A stretch of DNA of 64,000 bases. It comes from Phlebiopsis flavidoalba. Its lineage: Eukaryota > Basidiomycota > Agaricomycetes > Polyporales > Phanerochaetaceae. Shown piece by piece: positions 47,487 through 64,000 of this stretch (positions are counted from its first letter, which is position 1; the number at the start of each line of letters is the position of its first letter). The notes below the pieces were generated by a model that worked only from the letters and a program-made list of their open reading frames with translations, was not told the DNA's origin and did not search any database. The DNA lies in contig JAOCPU010000014.1 of assembly GCA_035772785.1 (NCBI GenBank), positions 186,001-250,000 of the forward strand. The letters run 5' to 3'. Both the position numbers and the translations under genes were made by a program.

Positions 47487-48997
47487 TTAGGCAGTGGGGG
47501 GCTTCGTCATCGTAGGCGGGAGCGTCGTGATCGTGGGCAGCAGCGAAGACGCAGTCTTGCGCGCGTTCTGGATCAGGAGCTGGTCCATGATGACGAGCGC
47601 AGACATGGCCTCGACAATGGGCACAGCACGGGGGACGACACACGGGTCGTGCCTGCCGCGGGCGGCGAGCGAGCCAGGGGTCCCGTCGTACTGTGCGGTC
47701 TCCTGGGCCTGCGAGATCGTCGCGGGGGACTTGAACGCAACCCTAGACAGCCACAATGAGCGCAGTGCAAAAGTAAAGCGGGCGCACAGCTGACCTGAAG
47801 TAGATGTCCTGGCCGTTGGTGATACCACCCTGGATACCTCCAGACCAGTTGGTGCTCGTGCCGAGGCGAGCCATCCTCGGCGCGCACGAACGGGTCGTTG
47901 TGCTTGCTGCCGGGGACCTCAGTTCCACGGAAACCCGAGCCAACCTCGAAGGCCTTGGTGGCGGGGATCGAGAGCATGGCGTGACCGAGCTTGGCCTCGA
48001 ACTTGTCGAAGACGGGCTCGCCGAGGCCTGCGGGAACACCGCGGATGACACAACGTGACGGTACCGGACCGATGGAGTCGAGAGCCTCCTTCGAGCGGAT
48101 GATGCGCTGCACGGCAGGTGAGCATGAGATGATACGGAGGCGGAAGGCGCGAATGTACCTTGGTCATGCGCTCGGCCGTCTCGGCGTGGGGGCAGCGCGT
48201 AGGGTGCGCGTCAACCTGCTCGCGGGTGATGGTCTTGAGGAGGTTGAGGAACTCGGGGCTGAGTGCATCCTCGACAGTGTCGTCGTCCTCGACGAGGCCT
48301 GCGAGGGCGCGCCGACGGACGACGGGAGCTTGACCTTGCCGACGGAGGACACGAAGGCGACAATTTCAATGCCGTAGACAGCCTTCATGTACTTCTCCGC
48401 GATGGCACCGGCGGCAACACGGCCGATGGTCTCGCGCGCGCTGCTGCTGCGTCCACCACCGCTGCTGGCCTTGACGCCATACTTCTCAAGGTAGGTCCAG
48501 TCGGCGTGGCTGGGACGGGGGGGTAAAGGTCGGTCTAGATGAGGGTCCGTGAGTGTCTAGCAGTGGAAACATTGATGCAAGGGATGATTACCTCGGAGTA
48601 GTCCCTAGGGCGCTGATCCTCGTTCTTGACGAGGAGGCCGATGGGCGTGCCAAGGGTGATACCGTGCTCAATACCGGACTGGAGTTGAACAAGGTCCTTT
48701 TCATCACGCTGTAATTCCGCGAGTCTGAGACAGAGCGTCGGGTAGCTAAAGCGGCAGCACGTACGGGAGTGGTGAGGTTGCTCTGGCCAGGGCGACGGCG
48801 GCTGAGCTGGGTCTGCACATCCTTGTTCTCCAGGGGCAATCCCTGGAAGTAAGAAGCAGAAAGTAAGAAGTCGATTCGAGTTAGAGTGTACTTCTTAGAA
48901 GACGCACCGGTGGACAGCCATCGATGATTGCACCGACCGAAGCGCAGTGAGACTCGCCGTAGGTGGTGACGCGGAAAAGAGTGCCAAAGGTAGACAT
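47487..48997 (-). CDS. ARO2: Chorismate synthase
   Basis: Catalyses the last shikimate-pathway step, EPSP to chorismate, using reduced FMN. In fungi the enzyme is bifunctional, with its own flavin reductase activity. Exons: 48997-48908 ([20 protein letters not shown], then GAIIDGCPP), 48842-48765 ([20 protein letters not shown]), 48708-48592 ([20 protein letters not shown]), 48534-48159 ([20 protein letters not shown], then [13 protein letters not shown]), about 48107 to 47800 ([20 protein letters not shown], then [15 protein letters not shown]), and about 47745-47487 ([20 protein letters not shown]). The conserved GESHC, GGRSS.RET and RHDPC motifs are all present. Splice sites are GT..AG and the first four exons are exact in phase. 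Two frame shifts (near 48320 and 47880) fall inside conserved sequence and are probably errors. Confidence 0.96.
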
Positions 48998-49552
48998 GGT
49001 GTCAAGTAAAGCTACACGAGTAACTTTGCGAAGATGAGTGGGTTGCGAGAGAGAGACTAGACGTGGGACAGCCTCACAGTCTGGTCGAGGAAAGTTGGCA
49101 GGTCTGGAGAAGAATGAGAGGAATACCCAAGCAAATGGGGGAAAAGACGACTCACCAGGACAGCCTGAGCCCCGTAATTATATTCGTTTCGAACCTCCCG
49201 ACACTGCACTGGCAGTGTTCAGCGGTGTATGCGCGGTGAAAGTCCGTGTGAGGTCGGCTTTGACTCGAGCCTCGAGTAATTATTATAAGGACCGCGGCCA
49301 CAACAGATCAGATCGGCACTTTTGTGATCTCACCCACGTGGAAGACGGGCGTTCCCCGAGCGAAGTCTAGACGCTCATTAAGGCGTTCCGCCGCGGGGAA
49401 CGTTGGACCACATTAAACGACGACCACGTCCTGGAACTCGACGTCAGAACGCTCAACCACAGTACCAGTAAAGTCTACGTACCCTAGGAGGACTGAGAGT
49501 CCCCCCTTCGCTAACTATTCTGGATTGGCCTGTCTCCTCCCCTCTGTACCCC
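48998..49552. promoter_or_regulatory. Probable bidirectional promoter, ARO2 / Sap30-like
   Basis: 555 bp between divergent start codons. A TGACTCGAGCC stretch near 49260 includes TGACTC, the Gcn4-type core, which would fit an amino-acid biosynthesis gene. This is suggestive only. Confidence 0.35.
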
Positions 49553-50607
49553 ATGGCACCGCTAGGATCGACTGTGCCCGCCTCGCAGGTCCCGCCATCG
49601 AACTCGTCCAGATCTAGAGCCCCAGCTCGAAGGAAAGCCAACGTGCAGGGCGACGACGCAGCATATCATGGGGTATTGCCCCTCATCCACTGGCACCAAA
49701 CGAGCAGCAGCGGACAAGGCAGATGGTGAGCCGAGGGTGAAACGCAAGAGGTTGGAGCCTGCAGTAGCTAGTGCGAGCACTAGTATTGGCGCAGCGGCAG
49801 CCGCCAGAAAACCGATTGAAAGGGCTTCCGATGGGGAACAAAAATCGCTGGTGAGTCTCGTTCTCTTCGCGACGGTGTGTCGCCTGGGTGTATGCGCCTC
49901 AGGGGAAATGCAAACATCTAACAATAATTTCGACATATCACACAGGTTGATTTCAGCAAGATGTCTACCGAGGCAATTCACAGGTACCCCTCGTCGAGTT
50001 TGACATCGTGCCCGACCTGAACCCCTTGCCGACGACGGCCCTGGACCCTCCCCCGCCGTCATACTTGCTTCGACCGCAAGGCCAAAGGCCGTCTACCACG
50101 AGCCCTGCCCCGCAACCGCTCCCACCCACACCAGCCAATCGTCCGCGGCGCGCGAACCCAGCGCAAGCGCGAATAGACGCAGGAGCTCCAGGTTACTGGA
50201 TGATGAGGAAGCGCCGAACGTCACTCCAATTTTAGCGGACGTGGGAGAGGTCCACAAGGTCCTCGCGCAAATAGCGCAGAGGCATTTCCAGGATTATCAA
50301 GTTAGAGAGGTTGATACGTTGGCATCATTCATGCATGCGGTGAAAGCTAAAGGTGAGTTATTGTTCTGGCATCTGTCTTTGTAGTTTGTTAGATCGTTAG
50401 TGGACGGGTTTGATACACCGACTACACCTGCTATACACGCTTGTCGGACCGCCGGTCTCGTGGAGCGCCACCTTGTTTCCAACCCCATTCTCGTATCCAA
50501 GTCGTGTCCCGCTATATACAATACCGCCCTTCATTGTTAACTCTCGATTGGTGGAAGTTTCTGCATGCATGCTAACGAATTCCTTCACAGCACGGCTACG
50601 TGGCTGA
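49553..50607 (+). CDS. Sap30/Sin3-binding domain-like protein
   Basis: Starts APLGSTVPASQVPPSNSSRS at the ATG at 49553. After one shift near 49670 it reads CPSSTGTKRAAADKADGEPR and VKRKRLE, a probable nuclear localisation signal. An intron (about 49851-49944) is followed by VDFSKMSTEAIHR, then LVEFDIVPDLNPLPTTALDP. A Pro-rich and basic linker follows, then RHFQDYQVREVDTLASFMHA. The DFSKMST..HRY start and the HF...V.EVD...F. C-terminal helix match the layout of the Sap30 Sin3-binding domain of Rpd3 histone deacetylase complexes. The last exon (after an intron ending near 50590) is very short, ending ARLRG. Similarity is partial, so the family call is tentative. Confidence 0.55.
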
Positions 50608-51081
50608 AGCACTGTTCTTCTCGCATCGTTGATGTTATACTTCGCCATCACCTAGCTGCCCGAATAACCAATCAGCACGTTCATCGTGAAGATGAAGTCT
50701 CCACCCATGACGGCAGATAGGAACAGTTGACCGTCCTTGGGCAACCAACAGCTGTTCCCACTGTCTCCGGAATGTTTCCTTGGCGACACTGCGCCAAATA
50801 TACGCCCCATTGACATGCTTCTGACATGCCTTCCCGCACTCGCTGCTATATATACTGTACGATACCCATCCTCGAATGCCAGTCTCGTCCTCCCCACCCA
50901 CCGTTCGTTCTTCGGTTCTCTTCTGCAGCAGTGCTGCCTGGTCTTTCGTTGTAAGTTCGCCATGGTCTACAGCCATCGGTAGGGATAACCAACTCACAAC
51001 TGCTTTCAGCTTCTTCAGGATCCTTACCCCGTCCCAATCCTTCACTTAATCCCTTGAAGCTAGCTTCTTCAACTTGCAGCC
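50608..51081 (+). promoter_or_regulatory. Upstream region of the secreted-protein gene with TATA box
   Basis: TATATATA at 50847-50854, about 230 bp before the ATG. The stretch also has CT-rich leader-like sequence. A minus frame (50635-51045) overlaps it but has no motif. Confidence 0.35.
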
Positions 51082-52539
51082 ATGAAGTTCACAGTGTCCA
51101 TCTCCAGCTTGGTCTTCATCCTCCCCCTCTTGGACGCAGGTCTCCGCCACCCCCTCTCGTAAGTCACCGTGAGAAGGCAATCTTCGGATATTATTCTCAC
51201 GTTCTATTCATAGTCCTTCAAGGGCGGTGTTGCTGGCAACGGCAACGATAACAAGGGGCAACAACGGCAACAACGCTGCGTCTGGGCCTCTGCGGCGTCC
51301 GCTACTGCCTCCTCAGCGGCCTCGGCGTCGTCTGCTGCTGGCCTGCTGCTGCCTCCTCGGCGGCTGCTGGCGGTAACAACAGCAACGACCCCCCAGAGCT
51401 CGGACAGTAAGTAATTGTATCCTTCGTCAAGTAACTTTTTCTCATTGTACTTCCAGCCCTTGACCCCAAGGTCATTGCCACCGGCTTCGAGAACAACGGT
51501 CAAGACCAGCCCACCGCTGGTCAGGTTGCGTCGCTCACACCTCGAGCAACAACTTCATCAACTCCCCTCTTCTGCTTGACCGTACCAAACCTCCCCATCA
51601 CCAACGGCCAGCAGATCAAGAAAGACCGGTTTCTTGCAAACCCCCGTTCTTACGCCCCCCCCGCCCCATGGGTGTCATCGCGTCGCCCAGACCAACATGC
51701 CCTCGTGCGAAGTTCTCGAACCCGGTGAACGGCCAGAACATTGGCGAGAACCAGGCATTCACGATCTCGATGGCGATCTCGCATCTCGACACTGGGCTTC
51801 TCTTCGTGAACGCCAACGAGAACTACTTCTCGGCAGCCCCAGCAAGTCACACAGCGCAGGCGACATCCAGGGCCACTCGCACGTCTGTCATCGAGCAGAT
51901 CTCCTCGTTCACCGACACGACACCGAAACGGACCCCACCCCAAGTTCGCGTTCTTCAAGGGTCTCAACGACCCCGCACAGAACGGCGTCCTCACCGCTGA
52001 CGTCACCGCGGGTCTCCCTGCCGGCACCTACAGGCTCTCGTCTATCAACACCGCGGCTAACCACCAACCGGCACATCGTCGCTGTCGACCCCAGCACGGT
52101 TCCATGGACGACCAGGTCTACGTACGTGCTTCTACTCTTCTCGATGCCTGACTGTTTCCTAACCCCACTGTCTTCTAGTTCTAACCGTCGCGGTGCGGCA
52201 ACAACTCGAGCTCCGTGCCTTCGGTGGCTCCAGCGCCGCTGCTGCTGGTGCGACCGGGCCACACCGCCGCCTCCCCGCTGCATCCGCTGCTCCTCTTCAT
52301 ACGCAGCTGCCGCCGCCGCGACCTCCGCTCGTGCTGCTGCCGGCAAGACCCCCGGCAACAACGGACAGAACGGCCAGAAGGTGGTGCGCAGGGGCACAAC
52401 AACGGCAGGGCGGCCACCGGAACAACGCTGCTCAGGGCCAGCAGGGACAGCAAGGCCAGAAGGGTTGGCTTCGGTGGCTTCCAGGGTGGGCAAACCCTTC
52501 GGCGGCCGCTTCAGGCGCAGCGCGAGCCGCATGCTCTAA
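51082..52539 (+). CDS. Secreted protein of an Agaricomycete-wide family
   Basis: Starts with a signal peptide, KFTVSISSLVFILPLLDAG. Exon 2 after an intron (51158-51209) is Asn/Gln/Ala/Ser-rich. After an intron ending near 51458 comes the conserved core: LDPKVIATGFENNGQDQPTA, SSNNFIN, LPITNGQQIK, PMGVIASP, FSNPVNGQNIGENQAFTISM, AISHLDTGL, NANENYF, IEQISSFTDT, KGLNDPAQNGVLTADVTAGL and LSSINTAANH. I know this core from predicted secreted proteins of many mushroom-forming fungi, sometimes mislabelled ribosomal protein S17; its function is not known to me. The C-terminus is low-complexity Ala/Ser/Gly/Gln/Asn, ending RSASRML at 52539. At least six frame shifts interrupt the core. Confidence 0.75.
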
Positions 52540-53715
52540 GGAGGATTGGGTGATCGTGTTCCGTGTGGTTCGAGGTTATATATTCCTGCTAGAAGTACCT
52601 TCTATAACCTGCGACTGCTGATCGGTCGTTTGTTTGACTAGTTGGACCGAATTGATTTGGGTTTGGGTCCTGACATCCCTTGTGTGAGCGTGAACGCCAG
52701 TACTGAGACTCGGAGGATTTCCGAGTGCAAAGTTGTATCTCCTTTTGCGGCGAGTGTGACCGTGTTGGCGTTGGAAAAGCGAGTTACACGCCGGGAGGGT
52801 TACTTCTTAGCCCCTCGGTTTCTTGATCTCAGCCTGATGGCTAGTCGTGATTGTCATGGATGATCCGTGACTGGTCGACAAGAGTTGATACTTCGTGCTC
52901 TATCATAAGACAGACGATACTTGACTATGGTCACCGCTCGGAATGTCAACGAAACTTAGCACACACGCCACACAACCAGATTTTCCCCCGACAAATCCTG
53001 GCCAAAACACACAATAGCCAGTGCCAGTCCGTGTCATCCGTCGACCTGTCCGATCGGTCACTAGCACGACCAGTGACTGATTTAGAGTTTAGATAGTGAA
53101 TATAACCTTTTCGGACTGCGGCTTCTGAGAGACAGCTTCGATTTCGCGAAGTTGCACTGCAGGTCGTTATCGAAGAGTGCTCGATATGAGCGGCTTTACA
53201 GGGCTATACAAGAACATGGTATCTGGCGGACATAAGGTAGTGAAACATTGAGTGTCAAATTGAAGAGAGTCTCAGATCTTCGTCTTTCTCCAGTTGTCGA
53301 CGTCAATAAAACTGCCAAGCTTCCGTGAGCTGAACCTCCGGTGTGAGCGCATTGTACACCGGTGGAACGCACCTGCTCGGTGCGTCTGCATTCTGAGATG
53401 TCCGACGTTGGCTGTTCTATGCTTTTTTCTTTTTTTGCTATTTCTTTTGGGCCTACTCCTGCTGTGCTGCTTCCGACTTGCCTGATCAAGCTCACACTGC
53501 GTCCCTGTGAGAGACAAGTGCTCTCCCAGAAACGCGTGATTACCGGGATCATTGTCGAGGCAGGCCCGTTCGACTCAGGGTCAGGCAGGAATCTAGAACG
53601 GGCGCGTCAAGCTGCATGCATCACGGTGAGGTATCGGGACGCACTCATGTCCACGCATCAATTTCAATCTTCCTACGAAAGCGTAAACACGGACGATGAC
53701 GGTGCGATCGGGCCA
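52540..53715. other. Intergenic, no supported gene
   Basis: 3' flanks of two convergent genes. Minus frames at 53196-53552 overlap plus frames and lack motifs. A T-rich tract is near 53420-53450. Confidence 0.35.
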
Positions 53716-56542
53716 TCAGGGGGCGGGCCGACTCACCAAGCAAGGCACACCGTGCGCAGGGTTCTTGTCCTTGATGCACTCGCAGCATCTCGTCCACTCG
53801 TTTGCCGAGACAGGGAACGTTTTTCTCGGCGCAGATAATGTGCCTTGATCACAAACGCGAGGTCTTCCACGCGCTTTCGTCACTAGGTCGCACCTCCTTG
53901 ATGTTTTTGTGGAAGTCCGCGAGGGCGCTAAACGCTCCCCGATAATTCGTCCTGGGGTCCGCCCATTGTCGTCCGGCGCTGGTGTCTGAACTCGGGGTAG
54001 GCAGAGTGCCGTCCTCTGCCGGAGAAGTTGCAGCTTGGCCTTGTTTGATTGAGCAGAAGATCTTGCTCGTCTTCCCTCAGGTTCAGTGTCGCTATCGTCA
54101 GTTGACGGCTTTTGTTGACTCTTGGTAGAAACGCTGGTCTGAGAACGAGACATCGACTGTGATTGTGTGCTGGAGAGCTTCATCCTCTTATTGGGCTGCT
54201 TTTCCAGGAGGAGCGCATCATCACCATCTTCACGAGCTCGCACATGCCCGTCTTTCCGGTTGCGTACCACTCTCTTGGGAACTGCAAGCAGTGTTGAGGT
54301 ATAGACAGAAGATGTCAGCCCGTGTCGTACGTCACGCACCTTCTTTGACATTGAAAGCTTCTTTCGCAGCTTCTATCGCGCGACGGGCACGCTTAATAAC
54401 CTTACGAGGTGGATCAAAATATTTGAGGATCTCCGGGGTGTGGTGGCGCGAGCGGCTCCTTGTTCAGATCCTGTACAATTGCCCGCGTGAAACTGCGCCT
54501 GTTTCACGCGATGTATGGCGGGATTGTATGACAATCTCGTATCATACCAGGGTTTTCGACCTCTGTGTGGACGATCAATATAAGAAGAAAGGTACAAGGG
54601 GGACTGACTTACCCCTCTTCGTCCTCTTCGCCGGCTTCCGTAAGGTCCAGAGCGTCGACGAAATTCTCCATCATCGCCATCTGGTCGTCAGTGGGTATAT
54701 ACGGATGCTTTGTCACCACCTCTCCCTTGCCGTTGATTAATCTCTCCAGCGAGGGGAAAGTATACTTGCGTACATCGTCGTCCGCGAAGGGCATCTGATG
54801 AAAAACCCATTTCAAACCCGGCATCTCATGACATGTGTCTACTCACCTGTACCCAAGTGAAATAGTCCACAGAGTCGTCTCTGAATGGCTTCAAGATACC
54901 CATTTTTTGGTTCGGCGCCGTCCTTCGTTACCCACCGAGCAATCGCCACTCGTGGCTTTTCGATGTCAAGCATGGCCGAGATAATACTAGACAATGCAAC
55001 TTGCTGTAGAGGGGAAGCAGGATCGGCCCAGATGTACTGAACCTCGCCCATGAACCATTCTCGCCGCAAGTCCTTCTCGTAGAAGAAGCCGCATATGTCT
55101 ATGCCCTTCTTGGTTTCGAGCTTGGGGAAATTCGCGTCAGGGGCAGGGACAAAAGTCGCGCCGTACTTGTATCCTCTCAAGAGCTCCTCTTTCTCAATCT
55201 CGACAAGCTCCTTCTTCTTATCGTCCGTGCCAGCCTCTTCGCCGTCATCTTCGCGAGGGCCATTAGGGTCATAGGCATATCGAGTTTGTATACCGAGTTG
55301 ACCGTAGGTGGCCGTGGGCTCGTCGTCGTCATCGTCCGTGTTACGCATGATAATGTCCTCGTCCTCGTCTCCGATTCTTGTAAACTTTTTGAAGGCCTTC
55401 GGTCGTTGCTAAGGCAGTACACTTGCTTGTCTTGATACTGATCTCAATCGCTTCGTCCGGACGGTCGTCGACATCGCCGAGGCGAAGAATATTTCCCATG
55501 AGAGCAGATCTAGTCTGCTTCACGTCAGGCCGAGAGACTTCTTCAATTGCACCGGCACAGTTTCCCACGTCCCCGAGGCCAGGATTCAGATTTTCGACAA
55601 ATGTATGAAAGAACTCCTCATTCGCACGCTGTGGAACGACTCGCAATAGCTCTTTATAAAGACAGAGAAGGAATACCTTGTACACAGACTTGTCTTCCTC
55701 TTTTTGAAGCCCGTATGTCTCGTCATCGAAGGGTCGATGCCTCTGGTCAAAGGTCAGGTGGAGCCAGTATCTCGAGGAGTATACGACGAACATGATAATA
55801 AGTCTGATCTTGAGGTCGGTTCATTTTTTGGGCGGCCGCCACTTCTCCAGTCTTCCCAGTCTTCAAGCTCTATTGGGGTTTTCTCTCCCGTCCGTGAGCA
55901 ATACCATCTTTCTTGTCCATGTCTTCTTGTTTCCGAGATAGCGATCCTGTGTCTCAATACCTACAATCAGTGCGTCGACAGCTACACATAATGGTCAGCA
56001 CCAAAAATAACAGAAAAAGGATAACATACGATCCCCAACTTTCTCTGCAGGACATATCGAGTTGATTTTCGTAATTGTGGCGGCGCTGGGTGTACCAATC
56101 GGCACGAACTCATACACATGATCGTATCCACCATCTTTGCGATTGATGATGTTATTTGTCTCTGTATCGACAATTTAGTTTCAGAGATTCTGTTGGCCTG
56201 AGATGACAAGTGAATGACCTTCCGTTCCAAACAATATTACACCACACTGGTCGGTTTTTCGGCCGTTGTAAATCTATGAAACGAGTCAAGAACCAAGCAC
56301 CTCGCGAGTGGCTAGAGCATACCATTTCCTGCACTTTGAGCTTGACAAATTGAAGAGACCATTCTAGGTTGGTCATTTCTACCACTTGTACTTCTCCATT
56401 GGGCAAATACATCTCGACCTCACGCAACTTCCCCATCGACGGGGATACGTCAACGAGGAACATGGTCACGGTATACTGTAGTATTATCAGCATACACTCA
56501 GCCTAGAATGTCTGGCTACTTGCCCCTGCTCGTTTCCGTCAT
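53716..56542 (-). CDS. KU80: Ku80 (Ku86) DNA end-binding protein
   Basis: Ku80 pairs with Ku70 to bind DNA double-strand ends in non-homologous end joining and at telomeres. In order: MTETSRGK at 56542; the N-terminal von Willebrand-type domain YTVTMFLVDVSPSMGKLREV with EWSLQFVKLKVQEM and RPTESLKL; GYDHVYEFVPIGTPS near 56110; YLGNKKTWTRKMVLLTDG near 55900; LDFEDWE-like IELEDWEDW; PFDDETYGLQKEEDKSVYKV and DEEFFHTFVENLNPG-type sequence near 55600; the core LRGYKYGATFVPAPDANFP near 55170, KKGIDICGFF, REWFMGEVQYIWADP and IARWVTKDGAEPKNGYL; MPFADDDVRKYTFPSLERL near 54790; and FVDALDL. The C-terminal region is basic and Ser-rich (KRMKLSSTQSQSMSRSQTSV). About ten short introns and several shifts. 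The exact stop (53716-53840) is uncertain. Confidence 0.95.
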
Positions 56543-56856
56543 GGCGATAGTCACGGTTAGAGTGTGCGGGACCGCGACGTGACGCGTGAGGTAAGAGTAG
56601 CGGATCTTTCGAAAACGCTCGTCAAGACGTGTATGCGTCACGTGCAGCGACGGTTTAGGAAGGGCGGTGCGAGGTCGCAATTTCCCACGGTACTCTGGCG
56701 TGTGCAGCCACGGCAAATTAGGGCAGATATTCGAGCCCTCGCTTGTCGCCCAAATCTCGTGCAAGAGGATGGCTGCCCAAAGGCCAGCCCTTCTTCCCAA
56801 CCCCCGCTTCTCAAATTTCCACTCCCTCAAAGCCACAGATACCCTACACAGTCAGA
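56543..56856. promoter_or_regulatory. Probable bidirectional promoter, Ku80 / SNF2
   Basis: 314 bp between divergent start codons. GTGACGCGTGAGG and CGTCACGTGCAG at about 56579-56646 are a pair of similar CGTCAC/ACGCG-type motifs. No TATA box seen. Confidence 0.35.
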
Positions 56857-61851
<4,995 letters not shown>

Positions 61852-62162
61852 ACTAGTACTCTCCCCGGACCCCCTTTGTCGTCTTTGTGGTTTCCGTCTT
61901 GTTTGTCGATCTCGTTATGTCTGTCGCTGTCCATGTTTTTCCTCAGCATCTGTATTTTACTAGATTGTTACTACATCATTTTGGACTAATCCTACGAATG
62001 TATTCCATCGCAAGCCTCGACACGCTTGCGCGGTCGAGAAGTAGACGCGAGCGAATATTCATGAACGCGTTAGCGGTGGGCGCCTCTAATTCAAACCTCT
62101 TGTCCTTGGCCGCGAAGGCCCAAACCCCACCTCTACATTTACATTTACTCCTGTCACCAAGA
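61852..62162. other. Spacer between SNF2 and NIC96
   Basis: About 310 bp holding the SNF2 3' end and the NIC96 5' leader. The genes are in tandem. No other feature seen. Confidence 0.4.
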
Positions 62163-64000
62163 ATGGCCGCAGACTTGTCGTCGCTACTGTCGGCATCTAA
62201 GGCGCTGACTGCGCATTTGTCAAAGCCGGACCTGCCTTCAGTAAACCTCTCCCTCGACCAAATTGAGGCACAGTCCCGGAGACTGGTTTCACGTCAAGCT
62301 GGACCCAGCGATGACAAACCGAGCGTACGCGTTTCTCCATAATCTACTGCTGCGATGTGCTTAATCATACCTTGTATAGTAACTATCTGCTCGCCCAGGC
62401 TCGTGTTGACGCACCTGCGTTGGCGAGCGAGATCGCACACCTGAATACGGCTACTACATTCACCCCTCTCCAAGCACTTCAAGACACTGACGTTGCGGGA
62501 TACCTCCGACACGCGCACGAACACAAAATCTCATCTCTACCATTGAAGAGGCTCGGAAGGAAACGCAAGAGGAGTTTTACCGAGTGCTGGAGGAACCATT
62601 GGTGAAGAGGCGCGCGAGCAGCGGGATTGGGAGGCGAAGAAGACGACGCGTTTTCGAGGAACTAGGCGGCAGACTAGGGCGGTAAAACACGGACAACAAG
62701 GCACTGTCAGAGCTGAAAAAGAGCTATGGAGGGAAGAGCATACTGTCGGTAAGTGTTACGCGACTTTCGGGGTACATGGCCAACTCATTGTAGCAGGCGA
62801 GTACGGGCCCTGCGCCGACGCTGCAGATTGCAGAACAAGATGATGGCATACGACCGCGTCATCGCGCGATTGAACGGCTCACGGCTACAGGGAACATCCT
62901 TCCCCGTCGTCCATGCCCTCATTGAAGCCTCACTTGCGGTCAGCAGCGACGTGAGTTTCATCGCCCGGCCACCCTACACACAAACTGACGCCCCGCGCCA
63001 CAGCCACGGAATCTTCAGATGACACGAAACTTCCATGTACTCGCTAAGATCACTGGCGAACCGCCAGCTTTGCCCCCCATGGAGCACGCAGGTGCCCACG
63101 TTCTCAAACGCGCCATTGTTTGAGCGCAAGTCCGCGCGGGTGTACCTGGGCGATTCGGAGTCGCGCGATGCGATTGAGCTGCGTAGACAAATTGCGAAAG
63201 GTGCACGAGAGGCATTGGAAGAACAGTACTGGGACGTGATGGAACGAACAATCCAAGCACGACCAATGGAGGCGAGGTTAGGCGGCGACCCGAGCGTAGC
63301 GAATAAGGTACGATCGTTCGTCGCGCTCCGGCATTACCGAAATGGGGAGTGGGAGGACCGTTGTAGAGGTAAGTGCATATAATTCTCGGTGTGCCCAGTC
63401 TATTAACAATGCTCCAGCTCGTGGCCGGTCAGCCTTTGTGGGCGAAGCTGTTTTATATGGTCCGGACTGGCCACGTACGCGAAGCCCTCGATGAGGCACT
63501 GAAATACCAGACACAAATTAATCACACCGCGAAGCGAGCTTCCTCAGCCACTTCAGGAATTGGGCCGAGTCTTCGGAGCGACGGTATGTCTCTACGTACC
63601 GCCGTCAGCTATCTCACTCACAAAAACTCGAACACAGCCTACCCAAGCCCCAGCGAGACCAGCTTCACTCAATCTACAATGCCCACATGCTTCATTCATC
63701 ATCAACAGATCCCTTCAAACTTGCGCTGTACAAGCTGATAGGCAAGATTGACCCCGGGCGCAGAAGTGTTGCTCAAGTCACAGTGACAACTGAGGACTGG
63801 TTGTGGTTCCAGCTAGCCATGGTAGGTGACATCGTGTTGGGACCCAGTCATAGTACTAAATTGAATCTTCGCAGGTGGATGAGGAAGAACACGGCGGTCT
63901 TCGGGGGCTGGCCGAAGTGCTCTTAGGATACGGCGAACGGCACTTCGAAGGTCCCAAGGGTGAGAGACGGGGCGTCTGGCCAGGAGTACTGCTCATGTGT
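62163..64000 (+). CDS. NIC96: NIC96/Nup93 nucleoporin, 5' part (cut by window end)
   Basis: Nic96 (Nup93) is a scaffold nucleoporin of the inner ring. Exon 1 from the ATG at 62163: ADLSSLLSASKALTAHLSKP, then DLPSVNLSLDQIEAQSRRLV. After an intron: NYLLAQARVDAPALASEIAH and TFTPLQALQDTDVAGYLRHA near 62450, then (shifted) TIEEARKETQEEFYRVLEEP. Next: NKMMAYDRVIARLNGSRLQG and TSFPVVHALIEASLAVSSD near 62840-62950; MTRNFHVLAKITGEPPALPP near 63020; LFERKSARVYLGDSESRDAI; LVAGQPLWAKLFYMVRTGHV near 63420; EALDEALKYQTQINH; STDPFKLALYKLIGKIDPGR near 63710; and TTEDWLWFQLAMV. The C-terminal solenoid lies beyond the window. Short introns, with frame shifts at roughly every second exon. Confidence 0.93.

Noticed and set aside
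47451..47828. Plus-strand frames over the ARO2 gene
   Set aside because: They are antisense shadows of conserved chorismate synthase exons.
50635..51045. 136-codon minus frame
   Set aside because: It covers the TATA box and leader of the secreted-protein gene, with no motif and no splice partners.

Overview
The window is nuclear DNA from a filamentous fungus, very probably a basidiomycete of the Agaricomycetes. Conserved genes are split by many short introns (about 45-70 bp, GT..AG). The gene set fits: an SSN6 corepressor, a mitochondrial ClpP, a Brr6/Brl1 nuclear-envelope protein, chorismate synthase, Ku80, an SNF2/STH1-type remodeller with a bromodomain, NIC96, and a secreted protein family known to me from Agaricomycetes. 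A Rhizoctonia-like (Cantharellales) origin is a guess only. Almost every conserved gene carries several apparent frameshifts, many beside homopolymers. I read most of these as residual long-read sequencing errors, so 'broken' does not by itself mean pseudogene here.

Layout. 0-14.5 kb is accessory: four minus-strand copies of an unrecognised three-exon family (family F), a decayed phytanoyl-CoA-dioxygenase-like gene, a small inverted-repeat element, a triple tandem repeat and one arm of a long direct duplication. 14.8-19.2 kb holds SSN6 (minus). 19.4-23.9 kb is very GC-rich with no gene I can support. 23.9-28.4 kb holds two transposable elements with exact 8-bp target-site duplications (hAT-like, no transposase seen). 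28.4-33.1 kb holds a divergent pair, Brr6/Brl1-like (minus) and clpP (plus). Both have diverged tandem copies of their own last exons downstream.

33-43 kb is accessory again, now on the plus strand: two more F copies, a third hAT-like MITE, a better-preserved phytanoyl-CoA-dioxygenase-like gene, and tandem paralogues of a second unrecognised family (family AB). The F and dioxygenase copies at the two sides face opposite ways, like an inverted duplication around the conserved middle.

43.9-64 kb is dense and conserved: a membrane/coiled-coil protein, a conserved hypothetical, ARO2, a Sap30-like protein, a secreted protein, Ku80, SNF2 and the 5' part of NIC96 (cut by the window end). Three gene pairs are head-to-head (Brr6-like/clpP, ARO2/Sap30-like, Ku80/SNF2), which suggests shared promoters. 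Several genes act in chromatin or at the nuclear envelope, but this need not mean a functional cluster.
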